NCBI GenBank assembly: GCA_035713725.1 | Contig: DASTMZ010000148.1 | Span: 1-10,808 of the forward strand | Direction of reading: 5' to 3' | Origin: DASQPR01 sp035713725 | Lineage (GTDB): Bacteria > Actinomycetota > Actinomycetes > Mycobacteriales > Micromonosporaceae | DNA length: 10,808 bases | Shown here: piece by piece, positions 1-5,479 of the stretch | Position numbering within the stretch: position 1 is the stretch's first letter | Layout: every line of letters begins with the position of its first letter | Position numbers and translations under genes: made by a program | The notes under the pieces: model-generated | Seen by the model: the letters and a program-made list of their open reading frames with translations, nothing else | Told to the model about the DNA's origin: nothing | Database searches by the model: none

Positions 1-297
1 CCGATGTTCACCGACGATGACTCGGCGGTGTTCCAGTTTGGCGGCGCCCTGGTAAATCTGCTGCGCGCGCCGGCCGTCCCGGAGTTGATCGAGCCGGCCA
101 CCGCCGCCGACGCCGCGGCCGGTGCCCGACTCGTATTCACCATCGAGGTCGAGGATGTGGACTCGCGCGCCGAGTGGCTCGCCGCCGCCGGGGTCACGCT
201 GCTGAACGGTCCGATGGACCGGCCATGGGGTCCGCGAACCGCAAGCTTCGAGGACCTCGACGGCTACGTCTGGGAGATCGCCGGTCCGGCCAGCTAA
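1..297 (+). CDS. VOC (glyoxalase/bleomycin-resistance fold) family protein, 5'-truncated by the window edge
   Basis: This is the C-terminal part of a small vicinal-oxygen-chelate fold protein. The reading frame is open to the first base, and the ATG at position 4 lies inside what looks like the first half-module, so the true start is probably upstream. The visible 98 residues contain a strand ending in ALVNLLRAP, then the second beta-alpha-beta-beta-beta module starting at FTIEVEDVDSRAEWLAAAG, a PRTASFEDLDGYVWEIA tail and a TAA stop. The tail DLDGYVWEIA, with its terminal Glu, is the classic last strand of VOC proteins, where that Glu often binds metal. Substrate cannot be told from sequence: members include glyoxalase I, extradiol dioxygenases and drug-binding proteins. 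It converges on the QueA-like gene, with a large inverted repeat between them. The fold is seen with good confidence; the function is unknown. Confidence 0.8.
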   Translation, partial: PMFTDDDSAVFQFGGALVNLLRAPAVPELIEPATAADAAAGARLVFTIEVEDVDSRAEWLAAAGVTLLNGPMDRPWGPRTASFEDLDGYVWEIAGPAS

Positions 298-316
298 CCG
301 TCGTCCGCCCTACCTG

Positions 317-416
317 TCACGCCGAGGGAAGGTGCGCCGACCGGAGGTCCAGGCGCTTTGGCCATTACCAGTCGAAGCGCCTGGACCGTTGGTCGGCGCA
401 CCGTCCCTCGTCGTGA
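317..416. repeat. Long near-perfect inverted repeat, probable bidirectional terminator
   Basis: The arms 317-358 and 375-416 are 42 bases each, separated by a 16-base loop. As DNA, 37 of 42 positions are complementary. In RNA read from +, two of the five exceptions (343:390 and 344:389) become G-U wobbles, leaving only three mismatches (322:411, 330:403, 345:388). The uninterrupted blocks are 12 and 13 base pairs. The element starts 20 bases after the VOC stop and ends 17 bases before the QueA-like stop, so it could end transcription from both sides. There is no U tract, which is common for actinobacterial terminators, but the stem is far longer than a usual terminator. A small mobile or REP-like element is an alternative. 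Confidence 0.85.
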
Positions 417-432
417 TTTCGCAGATGGCTAG

Positions 433-1452
433 CTATATCAATACGTTGATGTCGCCGAACTCGTGCCAGAGGTACCCCTCATCCAGCGCCGCCGCGTAGC
501 ACGCCTCGATCAGCCGCTCGCCCGCGATCGCCTTCAGCATCTGCAGGTGTGACGCCTGCGGTTCGTGGAAGCCGGTCACGAGACCGTCGATTGCTCGTAC
601 CCCCCGTTCCGGTGTCACGACGACGGACGTCCAACCGCCCGCGGCGCGCAACCGACCGCGCTCATCCGCGGCGGTCTCGATGGCCCGCACCGCGGTCGTG
701 CCGACGCCGATGATCCGACGACCCGCGTCGCGAGCCTCGTTGACGAGTCGCGCCGTGGTCTCCGGCACGCGGAACCGTTCCGGATAGGGCTTTTCGTGCG
801 CCTCCGGCGACGCCACCCCGGTGTGCAACAGGATCGGGGCGAACACGATGCCGCGGGACACGAGTCGCGTCACGAGCTCCTCGGTGAACGGACGACTCGC
901 GCTCGGCATCTCCGCGCTGCCCGGGGTGGTGGCGAATACCGACCGATACGTGGACAGCGGCCAGTCACGGTCCACATAGGAGTATCGGATCGGTCGCCCG
1001 TGTGCCATGAGGTAGCTCGGCACGGAGGGCACATCGAGCTCGGCAACCCACAGCCGGCGCGGCGAATATGGCCGCAGCAGCCGGGCGTGCGCACCGCCGT
1101 CCAGCGTGAGACGGTCGCCCGCGACCCCGTCAGCGTACGGCTCCGTCGCGCCGCCGGCGACACGGTGCCGCAACTCAACGACCCACGTCCCGTCCGGAAG
1201 TTCGGTCGACACGTGCACCACGAGGTTGGCCCGTCCGAGTACGTCGAGTGCGGCCGGCACGGTGGCGGACGTGTTGACCACGAGCACGTCACCCGGCGTC
1301 AGCACATCGGGCAACTCGGTGAAGCAATGATGGCTGACCTCACCGGTCTCCCGTCGACCGACGAGCATCCGCACGTGGTCGCGTGCGATGCCACGGGCCT
1401 CGGGTGGTTCGTGGGCGGACAGTGCGGCGGGCACCTCGAAGTCCAGCGTCAT
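433..1452 (-). CDS. QueA-like protein (S-adenosylmethionine:tRNA ribosyltransferase-isomerase family), divergent
   Basis: The 339-residue product has the QueA length and order of motifs. An N-terminal FEVPAALSAHEPPEARG leads to MLVGRR (about 29-34) and LPDVLTPGDVLVVNTSATVPA (48-67). Then come GSAEMPSASRPFTEELV (178-194), LLHTG (208-212), GVGTTAVRAIET (249-260), LVTGFHEPQASHLQML (291-306) and a terminal EFGDINVLI. True QueA transfers and isomerises ribose from SAM to preQ1 in tRNA to give epoxyqueuosine. Here several canonical motifs have changed: NDTRV-type is NTSATV, AGLHFT-type is ASRPFT, TNFHLP-type is TGFHEP, and the MHSE segment is replaced by PYPERF. Queuosine synthesis itself is therefore doubtful. 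The ATG at 1452 has a GAGAAG about 8 bases upstream. An in-frame GTG at 1461 with GGAG 6 bases upstream would overlap the preceding stop as GTGA. It is the second gene of an operon with the SDR-VOC fusion. Confidence 0.85.
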   Translation of the reverse strand: MTLDFEVPAALSAHEPPEARGIARDHVRMLVGRRETGEVSHHCFTELPDVLTPGDVLVVNTSATVPAALDVLGRANLVVHVSTELPDGTWVVELRHRVAGGATEPYADGVAGDRLTLDGGAHARLLRPYSPRRLWVAELDVPSVPSYLMAHGRPIRYSYVDRDWPLSTYRSVFATTPGSAEMPSASRPFTEELVTRLVSRGIVFAPILLHTGVASPEAHEKPYPERFRVPETTARLVNEARDAGRRIIGVGTTAVRAIETAADERGRLRAAGGWTSVVVTPERGVRAIDGLVTGFHEPQASHLQMLKAIAGERLIEACYAAALDEGYLWHEFGDINVLI

Positions 1453-1457
1453 GGTCG

Positions 1458-2651
1458 TCACTTCTCGCTCCACAGGTAAAGTTCGGTGCCGCGCGGGTCG
1501 TAGATGGTGAAACCGGAGTGGCCGCGCTCGTGGCGCCGCAACGGAGTGGCCGCCGCTCCGACGCGGGCGACAATCCGGTCGTACGCGGTGGTTAGCGCGG
1601 CGAGGTCGGGGTACTCGATGGCCAGGCGCGCGCCCGGTGATGGGGTGGCCGGCCGCTCGATCTCGACCCGGGCCGCCGGCCCGACGGCGAAGACCGATCC
1701 GACCTCGTCGTCGCTCTGCCACCCGTCGATCTCCGGGAGGCCGACGACATCGCGGTAGAACGTCGCGGCCGCGTCGAAGTCGTCGACCTCGATCGTGAGC
1801 CATAACGCGACGGGCGCGCCGGTTGGCTCGCTGCCCGACTCGCTGCGAGACTCGGTGCCGTGGTCGCCGACGAGCGCCACCACCGCGATCGCAGACTCCT
1901 CATCGGGCGCCGGGCGCGCCGCCGGGACGAAGTCGGCGAGCTTGTAACGCCCGGACGGCGGACGTGCCTCGATTAGGCCAAGTAACCCGGGCGCGACGGT
2001 CTCCGGCAGCGGCCGGTCGCTGATGTCCTCGCCGGGGAACGCGAGCTGGTGCATGTCGGTACGCAGATCGCCGGGATCGACGCGCCACACGGTCACGTCC
2101 GACTCCTCGGCGGCCAGCACGTTGCGCAGTTGTTCGGTGGCGGCCTTGGCGGCGCCGTACCCGCCCCAACCCGGGTACGCCTCGATGGCCGCGTCGGACG
2201 TGATATCGACGACCAAGCCGTGCGACGCGCGTAGCAGCGGGAGCGCCGCCTGAGTCAGCGCGTGGGGCGCGACCACGTTCGTCTCGACAATCTCCCGCAG
2301 CGCCGCCGGATCGAGGTCGGCACCGGACGGCAGCGGGCTCGGTCCGAGCGTGCCGGCGTTGTTGACGAGCAGGTCGAGTCGGCCGGACGCGGTCGCCGCG
2401 CGAATCAGCGCGTCGCGATGCTCGGCCGAGGTGATGTCGCCGACGATCGGCTCGATACGAACGCGTTCGCCGCTGCCGTCCGGCTCGGCACGGCACGCTG
2501 CCGATCCGTCGACGCGGAGCTTGTCGGCCGCGGCATGCAAGGCTTCCGCGCCGCGGGCGTCGATGATGAGGTGCCAGCCCGCGTCCGCGAGCCGGCCGGC
2601 GAGTGCTAGGCCGAGACCCTTCGAGGCCCCGGTGATGATCGCGGTAGGCAT
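1458..2651 (-). CDS. Fusion protein: short-chain dehydrogenase/reductase with C-terminal VOC domain
   Basis: The product is 397 residues in two modules. Residues 1-250 are a classical SDR: cofactor motif TGASKGLG (7-14), GDIT (71-74), NNAG (97-100), a catalytic triad of S152, Y165 and K169 (YGAAK), and PGDLRTDM (193-200). An Arg/Asp-containing DARG after strand 2 leaves NAD versus NADP preference open. A charged linker rich in Ser and Glu (about 252-279, including ESRSESGSE) joins it to a VOC domain at 281-397, with LTIEVDDFDAAATFYRDVVG and a terminal DPRGTELYLW. The first VOC metal position of glyoxalase I appears to be Trp rather than His, so it may bind a ligand without metal. No stop or frameshift separates the modules. 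The ATG at 2651 was chosen because it begins the Rossmann strand and lies 6 bases after a -10 element. The frame is open further upstream, but that extension looks non-coding. The substrate is unknown. Confidence 0.88.
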   Translation of the reverse strand: MPTAIITGASKGLGLALAGRLADAGWHLIIDARGAEALHAAADKLRVDGSAACRAEPDGSGERVRIEPIVGDITSAEHRDALIRAATASGRLDLLVNNAGTLGPSPLPSGADLDPAALREIVETNVVAPHALTQAALPLLRASHGLVVDITSDAAIEAYPGWGGYGAAKAATEQLRNVLAAEESDVTVWRVDPGDLRTDMHQLAFPGEDISDRPLPETVAPGLLGLIEARPPSGRYKLADFVPAARPAPDEESAIAVVALVGDHGTESRSESGSEPTGAPVALWLTIEVDDFDAAATFYRDVVGLPEIDGWQSDDEVGSVFAVGPAARVEIERPATPSPGARLAIEYPDLAALTTAYDRIVARVGAAATPLRRHERGHSGFTIYDPRGTELYLWSEK

Positions 2652-2657
2652 GCCTCG

Positions 2658-2663
2658 ACGGTA
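2658..2663 (-). promoter_or_regulatory. Candidate -10 element of the SDR-VOC/QueA-like operon (leaderless)
   Basis: On the minus strand TACCGT fits the actinobacterial TANNNT -10 pattern and is followed by only 6 bases before the ATG at 2651. That places the expected transcript start at the A of the start codon. The only purine-rich stretch (GAGG) is 1 base from ATG, too close for a Shine-Dalgarno. I see no good -35, consistent with an activator-dependent promoter. Confidence 0.5.
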
Positions 2664-2706
2664 TGGCGGCGCGCCGCCCGGCGAATCGGGCGCGAGCCGC
2701 GCGGGA

Positions 2707-2728
2707 CTTGGGACCTTTGACCTAGGTC
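2707..2728. promoter_or_regulatory. Candidate DosR/DevR-like (NarL-family) operator in the divergent control region
   Basis: The stretch CTTGGGACCTTTGACCTAGG (2707-2726) resembles the mycobacterial DosR box, whose core is GGGAC, a short AT-rich centre, then GNCCC. It is followed by a perfect 10-base palindrome, GACCTAGGTC (2719-2728), and the hexamers GGACCT (2711-2716) and AGGTCC (2724-2729) form a further dyad. The centre lies about 57 bases upstream of the kinase start and about 66 bases from the SDR start, workable distances for an activator of both. The match is partial; the DosR link rests on motif memory plus the adjacent NarL-type regulator. Confidence 0.4.
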
Positions 2729-2761
2729 CACCGCCGCATGTCACGGCCGGGCGCGCCGGTT

Positions 2762-2767
2762 TAGCGT
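2762..2767 (+). promoter_or_regulatory. Candidate -10 element of the histidine kinase operon (leaderless)
   Basis: TAGCGT fits TANNNT and lies 6 bases before the GTG at 2774, the same spacing as in the divergent SDR promoter. No Shine-Dalgarno is visible before this GTG, so a leaderless transcript starting at the GTG is likely. The position expected for a -35 (around 2738-2744) reads ATGTCAC, which is weak. Confidence 0.45.
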
Positions 2768-2773
2768 TGTCAT

Positions 2774-3907
2774 GTGGACTCGCGTCGGACATTGGACGAG
2801 CTCAGCGCCGCGGTGCTCCAGGTCGCGGGGCACCGCTCGGTCCGCGACGTATTGCAGACCATAGTGGGTACGGCCAGAACGTTGCTCGACTCCGCGTACG
2901 CGGCCCTCGGCGTACCCGACGAGCAGGGCGGCTTCGCCGAGTTCGTGGTCGACGGGGTGAGCGAGGAACAGTGGGCCGCGATCGGTCCACTGCCACGGCA
3001 GCACGGCATGCTCGGCGTGATGCTGTCCGACCCGGCGCCGCAGCGCTTGCCCGATCTGCGAGCCGATCCACGGTTCGGCTGGTGGCCGCCGGCGCATCCG
3101 ATGCTCAAGGCGTTCCTAGGCGTACCCATCGTGGACGGCGACGAGATCCTTGGCGCGATATATCTCGCGAACCCGAACGGGCGGCCCGAGTTCACCGAGG
3201 ACGACCAGCGGCTGCTCGGCGTCCTCGCGGCACACGCCGCGATCGCGCTCACCAATGCCCGCCTCTTCGAACAGGGCCGCGAGCTAACCCTGGTGCAAGA
3301 ACGGCAACGGATCGCCCGCGAACTGCATGACGCCGTGGCACAGACATTGTTCAGCCTGCGACTGACCGCACAAGCGGCGGCCGCGCTGGTGTCGCGCGAC
3401 CCGCAACGCGCCCTCGCCGAACTCGACACCGTGACCGCGCTCGCCACCGACGCCACCAACGAGCTGCGCCAGATCGTCGCAGAATTGCGGCCGCCGGAAC
3501 TGTCCCGGGAAGGCCTTGCCGCGACGCTCGGCGCCCGCGTCGCGCTGCTGAACCGCGTACACGCCGCGGCCATCGAATACTCCAGCGCGGGCTGCCCGAA
3601 GCTCACACCGAAGGTCGAGGAGGCGATGCTGCGGGTCGCCGAAGAAGCGCTGCACAATGCGCTGCAGCACGCGCACGCCACGCATGTTCGCGTCGCGCTG
3701 GACGGTGACGACACGCACGCGAAGCTCGAGGTCGTCGACGACGGCCGTGGCTTTGACGTAAGTGCGGTTGCCGCGTCCCATCGGCTCGGGCTCGCGTCGA
3801 TGCGCGAACGCTCGCACGCGGTGCGTGGCCGGCTAACCGTGGAATCGGCGCCGGACAAGGGCACCACGGTTCGCATGGTCGTGCCGATCGGGGTGCCGAG
3901 TGGGTGA
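2774..3907 (+). CDS. Cytosolic GAF-domain sensor histidine kinase, DevS/NarL-partner type
   Basis: The 377-residue product has no membrane segment or signal peptide. A single GAF domain spans about 18-165. Its GMLGVMLSDP, RLPDLRADPR, HPMLKAFLGVPI and FTEDDQRLLGVLAAHAAIAL resemble the GAF domains of mycobacterial DevS/DosT. A HisKA_3 dimerisation domain follows (about 175-240) with the phosphoacceptor H185 in RIARELHD. A HATPase_c domain (about 280-373) has N295 in the N box, DDGRGF (322-327) and a GLASMRER lid (339-346). Family knowledge says such kinases autophosphorylate on His and pass the phosphate to a NarL/FixJ regulator, here the next gene. DevS binds heme in its first of two GAF domains; with one GAF and no clear heme His, the signal here is unknown. 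The start is GTG, probably leaderless; the ATG two bases upstream is in another frame. Confidence 0.93.
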   Translation: MDSRRTLDELSAAVLQVAGHRSVRDVLQTIVGTARTLLDSAYAALGVPDEQGGFAEFVVDGVSEEQWAAIGPLPRQHGMLGVMLSDPAPQRLPDLRADPRFGWWPPAHPMLKAFLGVPIVDGDEILGAIYLANPNGRPEFTEDDQRLLGVLAAHAAIALTNARLFEQGRELTLVQERQRIARELHDAVAQTLFSLRLTAQAAAALVSRDPQRALAELDTVTALATDATNELRQIVAELRPPELSREGLAATLGARVALLNRVHAAAIEYSSAGCPKLTPKVEEAMLRVAEEALHNALQHAHATHVRVALDGDDTHAKLEVVDDGRGFDVSAVAASHRLGLASMRERSHAVRGRLTVESAPDKGTTVRMVVPIGVPSG

Positions 3908-4538
3908 CAAGCCGATCCGGGTGCTGATCGCCGACGACCACACGGTGGTCCGCCGCGGTCTGCGTACGTTCCTGGAACTGCAGGACGACATCGACGTGGT
4001 GGGAGAGGCATCCGACGGTGCGACATGTGTCCAAGCCGCGAAGGAACTGTCGCCGGACGTGATCCTGCTCGATCTCGTGATGCCGGGGATGGACGGCGTC
4101 GAGGCGTTGCGCGCGCTGCGAGACGCCGGCTCAACCGCGCGCGTCCTGGTCATCACGAGCTTCACGGATCCGTCGGTGACGGTGCCGGCGGTGCGCGCCG
4201 GCGCGTACGGCGTCATCTTCAAGGACGTCGAGCCACGCGATCTCGCGCACGCGATCCGTTCCGTACACGCGGGTCACGTGCTTTTGCAGCCGGACGTCGC
4301 GGCGGCGCTGATGGCGCCCGATCCGGCGCAGGCGTCACCGCTGACCGCCCGCGAGCGCGACGTGCTCGCGCAGATCGCGAACGGCCGGTCGAACCGCGAA
4401 ATCGCGCGATCGCTGTCGCTGTCCGAGAAGACCGTCAAGACGCACGTGTCAAACGTGTTGATGAAGCTCGGTGTGGCCGACCGGACGCAGGCCGCGTTGC
4501 TCGCCGTCCGCCGCGGCCTCACCGGCCCGGACCGCTGA
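3900..4538 (+). CDS. NarL/FixJ-family response regulator
   Basis: The 212-residue product has an N-terminal receiver domain (about 5-122) with the acidic pair D12-D13, phosphoacceptor D58 in VILLDLVMPG, switch residue T86 in VLVITSF and K108 in GVIFKDV. A LuxR-type helix-turn-helix follows at about 147-205 (LTARERDVLAQIANGRSNREIARSL, with SEKTVKTHVSNVLMKL as the recognition region). All phosphorylation residues are present, so it should be a normal phosphorylation-dependent DNA-binding activator. The GTG start overlaps the kinase by 8 bases, indicating translational coupling and a cognate pair. Its likely target is the GGGAC-containing region at 2707-2728 between the kinase and the SDR operon (inference). 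It ends 34 bases before the convergent DUF2017 stop. Confidence 0.95.
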   Translation: MGDKPIRVLIADDHTVVRRGLRTFLELQDDIDVVGEASDGATCVQAAKELSPDVILLDLVMPGMDGVEALRALRDAGSTARVLVITSFTDPSVTVPAVRAGAYGVIFKDVEPRDLAHAIRSVHAGHVLLQPDVAAALMAPDPAQASPLTARERDVLAQIANGRSNREIARSLSLSEKTVKTHVSNVLMKLGVADRTQAALLAVRRGLTGPDR

Positions 4539-4569
4539 CCGCACACGCTCGCAGATGGCGCGACGCGGT

Positions 4570-4586
4570 CGCTCAGGCGGTGAGCG
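4570..4586. terminator. Small hairpin at a convergent junction, possible weak terminator
   Basis: CGCTCA and TGAGCG form a 6-base-pair stem with a 5-base loop, overlapping the stop codon of the DUF2017 gene and lying 31 bases after the response-regulator stop. There is no T tract and the stem is short. In sequence this GC-rich, such a hairpin can occur by chance. Confidence 0.25.
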
Positions 4587-5067
4587 CCTCGAGCAACGAC
4601 TGCTGAAGTAGTCCGAGGTAGCCGTAGAGCTCCAACTGACCGACGCGCGGTGATGTCGGATCGCGCAGCACCGCCTCGTCCAGTTCCTCCTCGAGATCCA
4701 TGTCGTCGCGTACGTTGAGCCGGATGCCGAGCGCCAGCCGTACGTCGTTGAGGGCCCGCAGCCAGTCGTCGGCCGCTTCCTCGTCAAGCGACACCTCGGT
4801 GCCGCCGTCGTTCGGCAGCGCGGCGAGGATCGCACCGGCCTGGTCGATCTTGGCGGTTTTGAGCTCACCGTCCATGTATTGACGAAGGTCAGCGGTGCTG
4901 GCCGGGTCGTCGGGATAGACCGCGGGGAACAGCCGCTCGACGACCGGGTCCGCCTGGTCAAAGCCGTCCGTGAGCAGCGCGACGACCTCCGCCGCGACCT
5001 GACGCAGTGCTCGCACCTCGTACGCCTCGAACCGCGCGACGCACCGGGAGCCCTTGCGGCGGAACAT
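4573..5067 (-). CDS. DUF2017 family protein, downstream partner of clpS
   Basis: The product is a 164-residue soluble acidic protein of the DUF2017 family, recognised by the N-terminal RRKGSRCVARFEAYEVRAL, the central VVERLFPAVYPDDPASTADLRQYM and the C-terminal GQLELYGYLGLLQQSLLEAL. It is predicted to be mostly helical, with an acidic DDMDLEEELDEAV stretch. No enzyme motif is visible and its function is not known to me. DUF2017 genes commonly follow clpS in Actinobacteria; Mycobacterium tuberculosis has pncB1-clpS-Rv1332 in the same order. A role near Clp proteolysis is therefore plausible but only inferred from position. The ATG at 5067 begins 2 bases after the clpS stop, so the two are almost certainly co-translated. 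The frame remains open upstream into clpS in another frame, and that longer start is rejected. Confidence 0.88.
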   Translation of the reverse strand: MFRRKGSRCVARFEAYEVRALRQVAAEVVALLTDGFDQADPVVERLFPAVYPDDPASTADLRQYMDGELKTAKIDQAGAILAALPNDGGTEVSLDEEAADDWLRALNDVRLALGIRLNVRDDMDLEEELDEAVLRDPTSPRVGQLELYGYLGLLQQSLLEALTA

Positions 5068-5069
5068 GC

Positions 5070-5369
5070 TCAAGGTTGATCCACGGTCGCCCAGAGTCCG
5101 TACGCATGGAGTCGCGATGCGTCGTGCTCCATCCGTTCGCGAGCACCCGACGACACCGTGGCCTTGCCCTTGTGGTGCACGTCGAGCATGAGTTTTTCGG
5201 CCTTTTCGCGGTTGTAGCCGAACAGCTTCTGGAACACCCAGGTCACGTAGGACATCAAGTTGACCGGGTCGTTCCAGACGATCGTCACCCATGGTCGATC
5301 GTGCTCGGGGACCTCTTCGATCTCCGGCGCGTCGGCGGGGATCACCTGGGGCGCGGCCATGTCCTCCAT
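5070..5369 (-). CDS. clpS: ATP-dependent Clp protease adaptor ClpS
   Basis: The 99-residue product is ClpS, which binds N-degron substrates (those with a bulky hydrophobic N-terminal residue) and delivers them to the Clp ATPase (ClpC or ClpA) with ClpP. The folded domain starts at about residue 26 with WVTIVWNDPVNLMSYV. N33 and D34 correspond to the residues that hold the substrate's amino group, M39 to the gate methionine, and H65 in DVHHKG to the conserved pocket histidine. VSSGARERME and LHAYGLWATV complete the family signature. The first 25 residues are the usual acidic flexible tail. The start is uncertain: ATG at 5369 has no Shine-Dalgarno, while ATG at 5360 has GGAGG only 2 bases away. 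It is divergent from pncB and leads directly into the DUF2017 gene. Confidence 0.95.
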   Translation of the reverse strand: MEDMAAPQVIPADAPEIEEVPEHDRPWVTIVWNDPVNLMSYVTWVFQKLFGYNREKAEKLMLDVHHKGKATVSSGARERMEHDASRLHAYGLWATVDQP

Positions 5370-5429
5370 CGTGCCACGGACCCGGTCACATCCACGTGCC
5401 CGTCGCGACGGCCGGCCTCGTGGCTCGGT

Positions 5430-5449
5430 TGAGCGACGTCACACGCTCA
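5430..5449. promoter_or_regulatory. Dyad in the clpS-pncB divergent region, possible operator
   Basis: TGAGCG and CGCTCA form a perfect 6-base inverted repeat separated by 8 bases within the 110-base region between the clpS and pncB starts. It sits about 20-40 bases upstream of the proposed pncB -10, a typical operator or -35-region position. I do not recognise it as a known NAD-repressor site, and chance is possible. Confidence 0.25.
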
Positions 5450-5466
5450 CCGGCTGCCACGCGCTC

Positions 5467-5472
5467 TAGGCT
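5467..5472 (+). promoter_or_regulatory. Candidate -10 element of pncB-pncA (leaderless)
   Basis: TAGGCT fits TANNNT and lies 7 bases before the GTG at 5480. The intervening AAAGATC contains no Shine-Dalgarno, so the mRNA probably starts at or next to the start codon. No good -35 is seen at 17-18 bases upstream. Confidence 0.45.
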
Positions 5473-5479
5473 AAAGATC

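Noticed and set aside
433..1452. Interpretation of this region as a queuosine biosynthesis operon.
   Set aside because: Only the QueA-like gene is present. Its core motifs are altered and its partner is an SDR-VOC fusion, not a queuosine gene.
1453..1803. An N-terminal extension of the QueA-like gene reaching position 1803.
   Set aside because: It overlaps the VOC domain of the SDR fusion in another frame and encodes Arg-rich sequence unlike any QueA N-terminus.
2770..4134. A 454-codon open frame on the minus strand opposite the histidine kinase and regulator.
   Set aside because: Its translation is Ser/Arg/Ala-rich with no domain, while the opposite strand carries complete, motif-rich kinase and regulator sequences. 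Long antisense frames are expected at this GC content.
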